In this document: positions 19,444 to 27,040 of the stretch, in pieces
How the letters are laid out: each line of letters begins with the position of its first letter
Numbering within the stretch: position 1 is the first letter of the stretch
NCBI GenBank assembly: GCA_963663775.1
Contig: OY760624.1
Span: forward strand, 62,001-126,000
Length of the DNA stretch: 64,000 nt
Direction: 5' to 3'
Source: G963663775 sp963663775
GTDB taxonomy: Bacteria > Bacillota > Clostridia > Oscillospirales > Butyricicoccaceae
Made by a program: the position numbers and the translations under genes
The notes under the pieces: model-generated
Seen by the model: the letters and a program-made list of their open reading frames with translations, nothing else
Told to the model about the DNA's origin: nothing
Database searches by the model: none

Positions 19444-19631
19444 GGTCTTGTAGATTCTGTAAAAAGAATGCTGCAGGAACATTATGCAAATGTATATGCG
19501 CAATACTACATCAGACCGATGATAGATTCTAAAAGCTATCATTTGCAGTTAGGTATATTTTTGCTATCACCTTTAGCATGGCTGTACCTTTTGGTGAAGG
19601 TCGCATATGATGAGAGGAGGAGGGATATTTT

Positions 19632-19781
19632 ATGCAAGAAAACCATTTATCAATTGGCATGCATGCACCGGATTTTGTATCAGATACCACATTTGGCCCA
19701 ATGAAATTTTCAGATTATACTGGAAAATGGGTAGTGTTTTTCTCTCATCCGGGGGATTTATCACCAGTGCAAATAGACTAG
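19632..19781 (+). pseudogene. Peroxiredoxin (AhpC/TSA) N-terminal stub
   Basis: ATG 19632 follows GAGGAGG and reads LSIGMHAPDFVSDTTFG, then MKFSDYTGKWVVFFSHPGDL and SPVQID, and stops. This is the start of a 1-Cys/Prx6-type peroxiredoxin up to PGD(F)(T)PV, exactly where the peroxidatic Cys (PVCTTE) should follow. The frame then meets the end of the serine recombinase gene. The missing 3' part is not in this window. Confidence 0.75.
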
Positions 19782-21265
19782 AAGAAAAATTCGATTTGCA
19801 CTTCATGGTTTTTGTCGATGGTTATAGATTTTACGATGCCGCGGATAATATCGGTTTTTTGATTCATATCGAACTCAGAGAAGCGATTTAAGTTCTCTCT
19901 GGTGGTTTTGATGAACTTTGCATCGATTATAGGCGTTGGCTGTGAGCGGATGTTTTTTGTGATTTCATCAATTTGAATTTGCAAAGCCGTAATTTTTTGC
20001 GTCAGCAGATTATCCACAACAGAGTTGCCTTTGCCGATGTTGTCAATCAGATTTTGAATTTGTGCCTGCAGCTGTTCCACTTCCGAATAGGGTTTATATA
20101 CCTCCGGCTTTTCTGTTTGCGATTCCTTCACGCTGATGTTGTCGAGGTATATTTTACACTCTTGGATAATGTACGCTTCGATGTCATGCGCTTTAAGGAA
20201 GGCACTATTTTCACACACGCCTCGCTGCTCACGACCACGGCATCGGTAATAGGCATATTCCGTTGCTCCACGTGCTGTATACTTCACGCCGAAGCTATGC
20301 CCGCACTCTTTGCATTTCACCAGACCTGCAAGAAAAGTTCTGCTTGCTCGCTTGCCGTGGGATGGGGGGTTCGTATTCAATATCTTCTGTGCATGGATAT
20401 ATTGCTCTGATGAAATCAGCGGCTTATGCAGTCCAATGACGGCAACTTGCTCGGAGATTTCGGTCAGCTGATTTCTATTTTTATTTTTGAAAAAAATACA
20501 CATGCCGTGGGTGCCGTCAAAATCTTCGATGCTGTTGGAGATGGAATATCCACAGGCTGTTAAATAATGATATAAATGCTCATCAGCACAGCAGGGTGTG
20601 ATATTTTGCAGCACACGCTTGATGGCACCAGTAGACCATGTATTGCCCTTGGCAGTCAGCAGCCCCGCCGTGTTTAGGTTATGACCGATGCTGTACAAGC
20701 TTTCTTTGGAAGAGAAACTTTCAAATATCCGCATTAGTATATCTTTCTGCTCGTTCGGCTCTAAGACAGATACCGCTTTGCCGTCTATCGTGTCCTTACG
20801 GCTTGCATATCCAAACGGGGTATTGCCGCCCATGAACAGCCCTTTATTGGCACGGAAACGGTAGTTGTCCGAAATACGTGTGGCGATGGTTTCCCGTTCC
20901 AGCTGCGCAAATACCATGACGATATAAATCATAGCACGCCCCATCGGCGTTGAGGTGTCGAATTGCTCTGTGGCTGAAATATATTTTACGCCTTGCTTTT
21001 CGAAGATGCCAAGCAGACCTGCAAAGTCTGTGATGTTGCGACTGACACGGTCCAGACGGTAGGACACGACAGCGGTTATCTTACCGCTTTTAATATCCTG
21101 CATCATGTGTTCAAACTCCGGGCGGTTGGTGTTCTTTCCGGAATATCCTGCATCCGCATAGGTGGTTACTTCGCCATCTGTGAAGCGGCGGCATTGCTCA
21201 ACCTGCGCCTCTATGGATACGCTGTCTTGGCGTTCGATAGACTGGCGGGCGTATATTGCATACAT
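19778..21265 (-). CDS. Large serine recombinase
   Basis: A 495-residue serine recombinase. The N-terminal resolvase domain starts MYAIYARQSIERQDS, with the catalytic Ser in YARQS and the conserved RLDRVSRN arginines. A recombinase domain follows (about 160-300), then a zinc ribbon CKECGHSFGV...YYRCRGREQRGVCEN and a C-terminal coiled coil. Such enzymes integrate or excise elements between short att sites. AAGGAG lies 8 bases before ATG 21265. Its stop lies within a few bases of the peroxiredoxin break, so this end probably marks an att junction (inference). Confidence 0.93.
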   Translation of the reverse strand: MYAIYARQSIERQDSVSIEAQVEQCRRFTDGEVTTYADAGYSGKNTNRPEFEHMMQDIKSGKITAVVSYRLDRVSRNITDFAGLLGIFEKQGVKYISATEQFDTSTPMGRAMIYIVMVFAQLERETIATRISDNYRFRANKGLFMGGNTPFGYASRKDTIDGKAVSVLEPNEQKDILMRIFESFSSKESLYSIGHNLNTAGLLTAKGNTWSTGAIKRVLQNITPCCADEHLYHYLTACGYSISNSIEDFDGTHGMCIFFKNKNRNQLTEISEQVAVIGLHKPLISSEQYIHAQKILNTNPPSHGKRASRTFLAGLVKCKECGHSFGVKYTARGATEYAYYRCRGREQRGVCENSAFLKAHDIEAYIIQECKIYLDNISVKESQTEKPEVYKPYSEVEQLQAQIQNLIDNIGKGNSVVDNLLTQKITALQIQIDEITKNIRSQPTPIIDAKFIKTTRENLNRFSEFDMNQKTDIIRGIVKSITIDKNHEVQIEFFF

Positions 21266-21338
21266 GGTAAATCTCCTTTACAATCCATTTTGAGTATGGT
21301 ATAGTAAGGGTGCTGATTCTGGAAAAAATTCAGTACCC
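21266..21338 (-). promoter_or_regulatory. Recombinase 5' leader shared with the integrase at 33672
   Basis: Upstream of the recombinase start lies a hairpin (GGGTGCTGA 21308-21316 with TCAGTACCC 21330-21338), then ACTATACCATACTCAAAATG and the ribosome site. The same order and bases precede the tyrosine integrase (33595-33671). In the opposite direction TTTACA (21277) and TATAGT (21300) are 17 apart and would form a divergent promoter. Confidence 0.55.
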
Positions 21339-21348
21339 TTTTTAATCT

Positions 21349-21385
21349 CCCGTTCGTGTTTACACCACGAGCGGGATTTTCTTTT
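21349..21385 (+). terminator. Hairpin with T-rich tail
   Basis: CCCGTTCGTG (21349-21358) pairs with CACGAGCGGG (21366-21375), followed by ATTTTCTTTT on the plus strand. Confidence 0.6.
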
Positions 21386-21394
21386 GCTGAAATA

Positions 21395-21455
21395 TATTCA
21401 TACGTGGAAATACGTATTAAATCCACTGACATACGTAATAATACGTGTTACGATG
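21395..21455 (+). promoter_or_regulatory. TACGT repeat cluster upstream of hicB
   Basis: Four TACGT motifs lie between about 21400 and 21450 (ATACGTGG, ATACGTATT, ATACGTAATAATACGTG). They form overlapping dyads such as TACGTA and probably serve as the HicB operator. Confidence 0.4.
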
Positions 21456-21496
21456 CGGAAGTTGATTTAGCAGCACCAAATGAGGAGGTCTATTTT

Positions 21497-21889
21497 ATGG
21501 CTAAATATGTTTTCCCTGCAATCTTCACGGAAGAAGAGCAAGGCTACTCGGTCGAGTTCCCAGACGTTCACAACTGTTTTACTTCTGGCGCAGACTTAGA
21601 AGAAGCGGTGGAAATGGCGCAAGATGCACTATGCCTGATGCTGTACCGCATGGAGGAAAAAGAAGAAGCAATCCCGCAGGCATCCAACATCAGAACACTT
21701 ACAACTGAAAGCAACCAGTTTGTTTCGCTTGTTGCATGTGACACGCTGGAGTATCGCAAAATGTATGAAAACCGTGCGGTCAAGAAAACCTTGTCCATTC
21801 CGTCTTGGCTCAATACCATGGCAGAAAAAGAGGGTATCAACTTCTCTGCGACACTGCAAAACGCTTTAAAGCAAGAACTTCATATTTGA
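21497..21889 (+). CDS. hicB: HicB-family antitoxin without visible HicA partner
   Basis: A 130-residue HicB-type protein. The N-terminal partial-RNase-H fold is seen in YVFPAIFTEEEQGYSVEFPD and NCFTSGADLEEAVEMAQDAL. The C-terminal end (KKTLSIPSWLNTMAEKEGIN) is ribbon-helix-helix-like and would bind DNA. HicB normally blocks the mRNA interferase HicA. No hicA is present on either side: upstream is the recombinase leader and downstream a type I TA unit. GAGGAGG precedes ATG 21497. The upstream region holds four TACGT motifs. Confidence 0.8.
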   Translation: MAKYVFPAIFTEEEQGYSVEFPDVHNCFTSGADLEEAVEMAQDALCLMLYRMEEKEEAIPQASNIRTLTTESNQFVSLVACDTLEYRKMYENRAVKKTLSIPSWLNTMAEKEGINFSATLQNALKQELHI

Positions 21890-22025
21890 TATGTTCCCCC
21901 ATCGGCTGTGTGCTGATGGGGGAATTTTATTGTATTTTGTAAAATGCTGTGCTATTATATGAGATAAGGCACTGTCACAGACGGTAGACGGTTAGTTACT
22001 CCCTTGATGAAAGGGGGTGATGCGA

Positions 22026-22100
22026 ATGCGGATGAAGGTTCTTAGAATCGTTGCATGTGTAGTTTTTCTGCTACATATTTTATCCATACACGCAAAATAA
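22026..22100 (+). CDS. Type I toxin-like peptide, unit 1
   Basis: 24 codons: MRMKVLRIVACVVFLLHILS then IHAK, one membrane helix with a basic start. The ATG at 22026 is 8 bases after GGGGG, as in units 2 and 3, and the upstream promoter (TTGTAT 21930, TATTAT 21953, spacing 17) and leader are nearly identical to theirs. The downstream half of the unit, with the antisense promoter, lies beyond the IS3 element at about 23655-23760. Confidence 0.6.
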   Translation: MRMKVLRIVACVVFLLHILSIHAK

Positions 22101-22174
22101 CCGCCCCTCCAGCCAATGAACCGACCCCCAAAAGTTAGACCTAAAAATCTAACGATTGGGAGGTCGGTATTTTC

Positions 22175-22756
22175 ATGGCAAAATATAGTTATGAATTTAA
22201 GAAAAAAGTAGTTATTGCCTATATCAGAGGTGAAGGTGGTAGCAAATATCTAGCAAAAAAATTTGATATAGCACATAAATCTTCAATTGAGCTATGGGTA
22301 AAGAATTATAAAGAGTTTGGAGACGAGGGCTTACTTCGTTCCAGAAAAAATGATATATATACTTTCGATTTTAAACTTCATGTGGTAGAGTTATATCTAT
22401 CAACAGAGGTCTCTTATCAGGAGTTGGCATTAACTGTAGGAATGAATAACCCTTCACTTATTAAAAAGTGGATAAATGATTTTCGGCTTGTCGGACCTGA
22501 TGCATTGAGACCTAAGAAGAAAGGTCGGAAGAAATCATTGGGATCAACAGATAAAGAGAAGAATCTACTGTCATCTTCAGAAGCCACAACAGTAGATACA
22601 AGAGCTGAACATGTAAAACAGTTAGAAGATGAAAATTTAAAGTTACGAATAGAGAATGCTTATTTAAAAGAACTGAGGAGGTTGCGTTTAGAGGACGAAG
22701 CACGTCTGAGAGAACTGCAAGAGTCATCCACAGCCTCCGAAGAGAGTTCAAACTGA
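22175..22756 (+). CDS. IS3-family OrfA (helix-turn-helix)
   Basis: A 193-residue OrfA with two successive HTH units (YSYEFKKKVVIAYIRGEGG and FKLHVVELYLSTEVSYQELA) and a C-terminal leucine-rich coil (VKQLEDENLKLRIENAYLKE), the IS150-group layout. It binds the terminal repeats. The slippery heptamer T TTA AAA at 22663-22669 would let ribosomes shift -1 into the OrfB frame, which is open from that point, to make the OrfAB transposase. Confidence 0.92.
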   Translation: MAKYSYEFKKKVVIAYIRGEGGSKYLAKKFDIAHKSSIELWVKNYKEFGDEGLLRSRKNDIYTFDFKLHVVELYLSTEVSYQELALTVGMNNPSLIKKWINDFRLVGPDALRPKKKGRKKSLGSTDKEKNLLSSSEATTVDTRAEHVKQLEDENLKLRIENAYLKELRRLRLEDEARLRELQESSTASEESSN

Positions 22757-22773
22757 AAGACATTCTCTCATTT

Positions 22774-23595
22774 ATGGGGTTCCCAAAAGCTACATATATG
22801 TACTGGCAGAAACGTTTTGATAGAGAAAATCCAGATTCTGAACTTGAAAATATAATTATGGAAATCCGCAAAGAGAATAAAGATTTTGGCTATCGTAGGA
22901 TTTATGGAGAACTTAGAAAAAAAGAAGTGTTTGTCAATAAAAAGAAAGTTCAGAGAATCATGCAAAAACTTGGGCTTCAAGTAACGTCTTTCACAAGAAA
23001 AAGTCGTAAATACAGCTCTTATAAAGGCAATGTAGGAAGAATTGCTCCAAACAGAATTCATCGTCGCTTTAGAACCAGTGTTCCTCATCAAAAGATAACA
23101 ACTGACACCACTGAATTTAAGTATTATGAAGTAGATAATAAAGGACGTATGACAATACAGAAACTATACATGGATCCATTTATGGATATGTTTAATTCAG
23201 AAATACTTAGTTTTGGTATTGATAAGCATCCATCGGCACAAAACGTAATGAATGCATTAAACGAAGCAATAGAAATTACTTCTGATTGTATCTACAGAAG
23301 AACTTTTCACTCAGATCAAGGCTGGGCTTACCAAATGAAGGCATACAGTAGTACTCTTAAATCAAACCGTATATATCAAAGTATGTCACGGAAAGGAAAT
23401 TGCTATGATAATTCAATAATGGAGAATTTTTTTGGAGTGATGAAACAAGAAATGTATTATGGCTGCGTTTACTATAGTTATGAAGATTTGAAGGATGCAA
23501 TAGAGAAATACATATATTATTATAATAATCAAAGAATCAAGCAAAAACTATCTTGGATGAGTCCTGTTGAATATCGACTCAGCCAAGTGGCATAG
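22774..23595 (+). CDS. IS3-family OrfB (DDE integrase domain)
   Basis: A 273-residue rve-type integrase. The DDE triad is seen in TDTTEFKYY, FHSDQGWAY and NSIMENFFGVMKQEMY, with KGNCYDN typical of the family. The ATG at 22774 is nominal: the open frame extends upstream across the frameshift site, and the active product is the OrfAB fusion. The product moves the IS by copy-out of a circle in known members. Frame intact. Confidence 0.93.
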   Translation: MGFPKATYMYWQKRFDRENPDSELENIIMEIRKENKDFGYRRIYGELRKKEVFVNKKKVQRIMQKLGLQVTSFTRKSRKYSSYKGNVGRIAPNRIHRRFRTSVPHQKITTDTTEFKYYEVDNKGRMTIQKLYMDPFMDMFNSEILSFGIDKHPSAQNVMNALNEAIEITSDCIYRRTFHSDQGWAYQMKAYSSTLKSNRIYQSMSRKGNCYDNSIMENFFGVMKQEMYYGCVYYSYEDLKDAIEKYIYYYNNQRIKQKLSWMSPVEYRLSQVA

Positions 23596-23667
23596 AAATA
23601 GCGAAGCAGTAAAAAATACTACTTCGCTATAAAGTCTAACTTATTGGGGTCACATCACAAGAAGTAG

Positions 23668-23758
23668 CGGTTATTTCATAAACCCTATTAGGCTAACCGT
23701 CTGCCGACAGTGCCCCTATTTCTATGCTTATTATAACCGCATCTTATGAAATTGTCAA
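23668..23758 (-). ncRNA. Antisense antitoxin RNA of TA unit 1, cut off from its toxin
   Basis: A consensus promoter on the minus strand (TTGACA at 23758-23753, TATAAT at 23735-23730, spacing 17) matches those of units 2 and 3. Transcription would start near 23723 and cross GCGGTTATTT (about 23667-23676), which was the terminator half-stem, before entering the IS3 element. The toxin is now more than 1.5 kb away. Confidence 0.5.
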
Positions 23759-23795
23759 TGCAATCCTGCTCATGCCACCACGAGCGGGAATTTTA

Positions 23796-23824
23796 TTGTA
23801 TTTTGTAAAATGCTGTGCTATTAT
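23796..23824 (+). promoter_or_regulatory. Promoter of TA unit 2 toxin
   Basis: TTGTAT (23796-23801) and TATTAT (23819-23824) are spaced by 17 bases; the same pair occurs in units 1 and 3. The leader contains CTCCCTT facing AAAGGGGG, which would fold the toxin ribosome site into a hairpin. Confidence 0.65.
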
Positions 23825-23891
23825 ATGAGTTAAGGCACTGTCACAGACGGCAGGCGGTTGGCTGCTCCCTTGATGAAAGGGGGTGGTGCTT

Positions 23892-23978
23892 ATGGTATCT
23901 TATACAGAGTTGTTTCAGCTTCTACTGGTACTTATAAGCTTTGCAAGTTTGATTGTTCAAATAAGCAAAAAGAAATAA
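23892..23978 (+). CDS. Type I toxin (Hol-Tox-like), unit 2
   Basis: 28 codons: MVSYTELFQLLLVLISFASL then IVQISKKK. One membrane helix and a basic tail fit the putative holin-like toxins paired with antisense RNA in Firmicutes chromosomes and phages. AAAGGGGGTG lies upstream. The stop lies in the left arm of the shared terminator (23973-24010). Membrane damage as the mode of action is inferred from the family. Confidence 0.72.
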   Translation: MVSYTELFQLLLVLISFASLIVQISKKK

Positions 23979-24094
23979 CCGCCCATCCCTCACAAAGATA
24001 GCGGTTATTTCTTAAGTCTTTTGTAGGAGTCAGCCATCTGCCGACAGTGCCCTTTTTCTATGCTTATTATAACCGCATCTTATGAAATTGTCAA
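23970..24094 (-). ncRNA. Antisense antitoxin RNA of TA unit 2
   Basis: Minus-strand promoter TTGACA (24094-24089) and TATAAT (24071-24066), spacing 17. The RNA would start near 24059 and end at the hairpin AAATAACCGC/GCGGTTATTT (23973-24010) that also ends the toxin mRNA, so the two RNAs overlap at their 3' ends. Promoter included in the coordinates. Confidence 0.65.
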
Positions 24095-24132
24095 TGCAAT
24101 CCTGCTTCATGCCACCACGAGCGGGGTTTTTA

Positions 24133-24161
24133 TTGTATTTTGTAAAATGCTGTGCTATTAT
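24133..24161 (+). promoter_or_regulatory. Promoter of TA unit 3 toxin
   Basis: TTGTAT (24133-24138) and TATTAT (24156-24161), spacing 17, followed by the same GGCACTGTCACAGACGGCAG leader start as units 1 and 2. Confidence 0.65.
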
Positions 24162-24226
24162 ATGAGATAAGGCACTGTCACAGACGGCAGGCGGTTGGCT
24201 GCTCCCTTTGAAAGGGGGTGGTGCTG

Positions 24227-24313
24227 ATGGTATCTTATACAGAGTTGTTTCAATTTCTGTTGGTACTTATAAGCTTTGCGAGTTTGATTGTTCAAATAAG
24301 CAAAAAAAGATAA
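24227..24313 (+). CDS. Type I toxin (Hol-Tox-like), unit 3
   Basis: 28 codons, MVSYTELFQFLLVLISFASL then IVQISKKR, differing from unit 2 by two residues (L10F, K28R). The unit is a near-exact tandem repeat of unit 2 with the same promoter, the same sequestered ribosome site and its own antisense promoter. The stop overlaps the bidirectional terminator 24306-24345. Confidence 0.72.
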   Translation: MVSYTELFQFLLVLISFASLIVQISKKR

Positions 24314-24424
24314 CCGCCCAGTTCCCAAACTAACGGTTATCTTTTAATCAAGTATGGGGGTCAACCATCTGCCGACAGTGCCCTTTTCTATGATTATTAT
24401 AACCGCATCTTATGAAGTTGTCAA
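24302..24424 (-). ncRNA. Antisense antitoxin RNA of TA unit 3
   Basis: Minus-strand promoter TTGACA (24424-24419) and TATAAT (24401-24396), spacing 17, both perfect consensus. The RNA would start near 24389 and stop after the hairpin AAAGATAACCG/CGGTTATCTTT, which is followed by a T run on this strand. Promoter included in the coordinates. Confidence 0.68.
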
Positions 24425-24514
24425 TGTGTTCCCGCATTCATTGTTTGACATTATCAGTCAATACTGTATAATATTATTTGGAAGGTACTTGTAAAAACCT
24501 TTCATCTATACAAA

Positions 24515-24552
24515 CCCTCGTCGGTATTCCCGTACCGGCGGGGGATTTTTCT
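24515..24552 (+). terminator. Rho-independent terminator
   Basis: CCCTCGTCGGTA (24515-24526) pairs with TACCGGCGGGGG (24533-24544), then ATTTTTCT. It faces the plus strand and lies between the TA units and the repressor gene. Confidence 0.65.
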
Positions 24553-24590
24553 GCTTTATGGGTACTTGTAATGAGTAGCCTTTTTGCATT

Positions 24591-25121
24591 TTAGGCGTGC
24601 TTTGTGTTTGGTAAAGCTGAGGATTCGCCCGCCCCTTTTCGCTCGAGTTCCAGTTCACGGCGGTATGCCTCCAATTCTGCTTCGATTTCTTCCTGCATGG
24701 TTATCAAATCAAGTCCGCTGGCTCTATGCGGAACGCCATCCGTCTTTTGCATCTCTGATGGATGCTCGCCGCTGTTGATGCGCTCGTATTCGACATTTAG
24801 AATCGTATCTACCACTTCTTTGCCGTGATGGTCAAGGGAGTGGTATTTTGCTGTGTGCTCATCTAAGGTCATAGTTTGCGATTTACACGGCGGATTTGGT
24901 TCTTCGGTCTTATAATCACTTCTACCAAGCAGATAATCAACGGTAACATTGAATTTATCTGAAATCTTTAACAAAAAAGATTGTCCTGGTTCACGTTCGC
25001 CCTTTTCATAATTGCGTATTGTTGTATATGGTATTCCAAGTTCATCGGAAAGGCGTTGCCTAGTGTATCCATGTGACTTTCGCAGTTGAATAATTATGTT
25101 GCCTAGCTCTATCAAGTCCAT
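24591..25121 (-). CDS. XRE-family phage-type repressor
   Basis: A 176-residue regulator with an N-terminal Cro/C1 HTH (GNIIIQLRKSHGYTRQRLSD; IPYTTIRNYEKGEREP) ending in the common DKFNVTVDYLLGRSD. The C-terminal half is charged (ELEAYRRELELERK) and not a peptidase domain. GGAGG lies 7 bases before ATG 25121, and this site is the junction with an IS110 copy: the insertion separates the gene from its original promoter region near 26940 but leaves the ribosome site intact. It probably faced the regulator at 27041 across a shared operator region. Confidence 0.85.
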   Translation of the reverse strand: MDLIELGNIIIQLRKSHGYTRQRLSDELGIPYTTIRNYEKGEREPGQSFLLKISDKFNVTVDYLLGRSDYKTEEPNPPCKSQTMTLDEHTAKYHSLDHHGKEVVDTILNVEYERINSGEHPSEMQKTDGVPHRASGLDLITMQEEIEAELEAYRRELELERKGAGESSALPNTKHA

Positions 25122-25133
25122 TGTTTCACCTCC

Positions 25134-26914
25134 CTATAATAAAATACGTTTTTCTTCAAATATCTCTTGTTTTCATAGAATTACGCCAATTTCAAAAGAG
25201 CGATTGCGAAGCAGCACTGCATCCAGTGCACCAAAACAGGAAAAATGGGTATGACAACCAAAGCGTCGCTTGTTTTCGCAATATTTTGGCCATGGTAACC
25301 CACTATTCCTGCGGCGGCAAACCTCCCATGTCTAACAGGGTCATTGCCCTAAATTCCTTCGTCCTGCCTGCCCACAGATGGGTGTCAGCGATGCTCCTTT
25401 ACCGAGTCTGTGCTCTGATGGTGAAATTTTGACTGACTACCTGCTCTTTTGTCTTTGGATTGCCTTGCTACCCGACCCAACTGTGACGCTCCCGACGGGT
25501 CATTGTGTGATATTGCCCTTAAGCTGCTATTGCTGCCGGACGGTGGATGTCACCAAGCAACCGTACTGGATCATAGTCCTCATCTTTAGTTGCAAGGGCG
25601 AAAAACACCCGAATTAACTTGCAGCATAGCGTAATGAGCGATTGTTTTTTCTTCAGCGGATTCTCTTTGCGTCTCGTGTAATAGCCGTGGATTTCTCCGA
25701 ATTCTTGATTGGTTGCTACCACGGGCAGAATGGCTCGGAATAGCAGTGCCCGTAGGCGATGCCTGCCACGTTTGCTGATCCCGCTTTGTCCCCGGTGTTT
25801 ACCGGAGCTGTTTTCGCGAATCGCCAATCCAGCCAGTTTCTGAATCTGTTTTGGAGACTGAAAACGTCCCAAATCTCCAACCTCGGCAAAGAAACCAGCG
25901 ATGGTGAGTAGTCCAATTCCCTTGATGGCGAGCAGCTTCTGAACCGCCGGAATCTGCTCGCACAGTTCTTCTACAAGAGCCATAACGCTGTCATATTGCG
26001 TATGCTTGGCATGATAGTCCTCCAGAAGTAGCCGAATCTCCATGCGAGCAGCGATGCTGCCTTCGGTGCAGCCCATGCTGTGTTTTGCCGTTTCATACAG
26101 AGTCTGTGCTCTTTTCATTCCAACGGCCCGCAGCTTGTTTGTACGCCATAGCTGGTTGATTCCTTCTGCTCCTGTCTTGACGACATCTACGGGCAATGGG
26201 GCACTGCCCAGCACCAACAGGCTGCTCTGTGCTTTGAAATCCCCAAATACCTCGTGATATTCAGGAAAGTAAATCTTGAGCCAGCGCTCAATTCGGTTCT
26301 GGATTGCCACTAACTCCCGTACGATTCGCTCACGGCAGTTCATGGCGATACGCAGTTCCGCGTACACGCCTTCCGGAATATATGGAACGTGATATCTTCC
26401 ATCGATGACCAGCTTGGCGATGGTTTTGGGGTCTTTGCTGTCCGTCTTGCTCGGATGATTGTCGTCCAGCTCCTTGCATTGCTTGACGTGGTATGGATTG
26501 ACCAGTACGAGCCTGATACCTTGATCTCTCAGATATGACGCCAGGCTAAACCAGTAATGTCCTGTGGGCTCTGCGCCTACCATAATATTGCTCTGTGCGG
26601 TCTCTCCAGATAAGCTTTTGATCCATGCCTGAAACTGTCCAAATCCTTCTCCGTTGTTTGCGAAACGAAACACACGACCAAGCTCCACGCCTCGCCAGTT
26701 AAATGCTCTGGCATAATGCGTTTCGCTGCCGATGTCCACACCGATGACGATTGTTTCTGTTGTAACTTGACTTATCTTCTCATTCTGGGTAAAATTCATT
26801 TTGACGACCTCCGTTGTTTTTGAGTTTGGATTTCATCTGGCCAGATTTCATCCTCTCAATCCTAACCGGAGGTTGTCTTTTTTGCAATTCCCGTTTTTAC
26901 CCCTTACAGGAATG
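25134..26914 (-). mobile_element. IS110-family element, copy A (1781 bp)
   Basis: Bounded by GGAG (as CTCC) at 25130-25133 and 26915-26918. It has a short 5' noncoding end, a transposase gene, and a 385-bp 3' noncoding end. It is nearly identical to copy C; I noticed one base change in the coding part. It lies in the ribosome site of the repressor gene. Confidence 0.93.
25519..26799 (-). CDS. IS110-family transposase (DEDD), copy A
   Basis: A 426-residue IS110-type recombinase. The RuvC-like N-terminal domain has VIGVDIGSETHYAR (Asp), GAEPTGHYW (Glu) and TDSKDPKTIAKLV (Asp pair). The C-terminal Transposase_20 domain has IKGIGLLTIAGFFAEVGDL and IRENSSGKHRGQSGISKRG with the serine-rich active region. 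Such enzymes work with a noncoding RNA from the element to join donor and target. Protein identical to copy C. Confidence 0.95.
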   Translation of the reverse strand: MNFTQNEKISQVTTETIVIGVDIGSETHYARAFNWRGVELGRVFRFANNGEGFGQFQAWIKSLSGETAQSNIMVGAEPTGHYWFSLASYLRDQGIRLVLVNPYHVKQCKELDDNHPSKTDSKDPKTIAKLVIDGRYHVPYIPEGVYAELRIAMNCRERIVRELVAIQNRIERWLKIYFPEYHEVFGDFKAQSSLLVLGSAPLPVDVVKTGAEGINQLWRTNKLRAVGMKRAQTLYETAKHSMGCTEGSIAARMEIRLLLEDYHAKHTQYDSVMALVEELCEQIPAVQKLLAIKGIGLLTIAGFFAEVGDLGRFQSPKQIQKLAGLAIRENSSGKHRGQSGISKRGRHRLRALLFRAILPVVATNQEFGEIHGYYTRRKENPLKKKQSLITLCCKLIRVFFALATKDEDYDPVRLLGDIHRPAAIAA

Positions 26915-26939
26915 CTCCTTATTCAAATAGCATAATATA

Positions 26940-27022
26940 TTGCCCATTACGAGTCAATAAAAAAATTGCTCAAAATGGGTAATTTTTGTCTGAATCTATT
27001 AAATTTTGTCCAAAACGAGCAA
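26940..27022. promoter_or_regulatory. Three operator-like repeats between divergent regulators
   Basis: TTGCCCATTACGAGTCAA (26940), TTGCTCAAAATGGGTAA (26966-26982) and TTGTCCAAAACGAGCAA (27006-27022) are imperfect dyads of the type TTGYYCA-N3-YGRGYAA. They lie just before the regulator at 27041 and on the promoter side of the IS110-separated repressor, like the operator set of a lysogeny switch. Confidence 0.6.
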
Positions 27023-27040
27023 TAGTGGAGGCGAGAAGAT

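Larger units (their letters stand above)
22117..23654 (+). mobile_element. IS3-family (IS150-like) element inserted in TA unit 1
   Basis: Ends are GACCCCCAAAAGTTAGAC on the left and, inverted, GACCCCAATAAGTTAGAC on the right. It encodes orfA and orfB with a -1 frameshift signal and ends with a hairpin (ATAGCGAAG 23598 with CTTCGCTAT 23622). A target duplication is not obvious, so the exact ends may be off by a few bases. Confidence 0.85.

Noticed and set aside
21930..24440. Tandem repeats considered as a CRISPR array
   Set aside because: Repeat units are about 340 bp with promoters and peptide genes, not short repeats with unique spacers.
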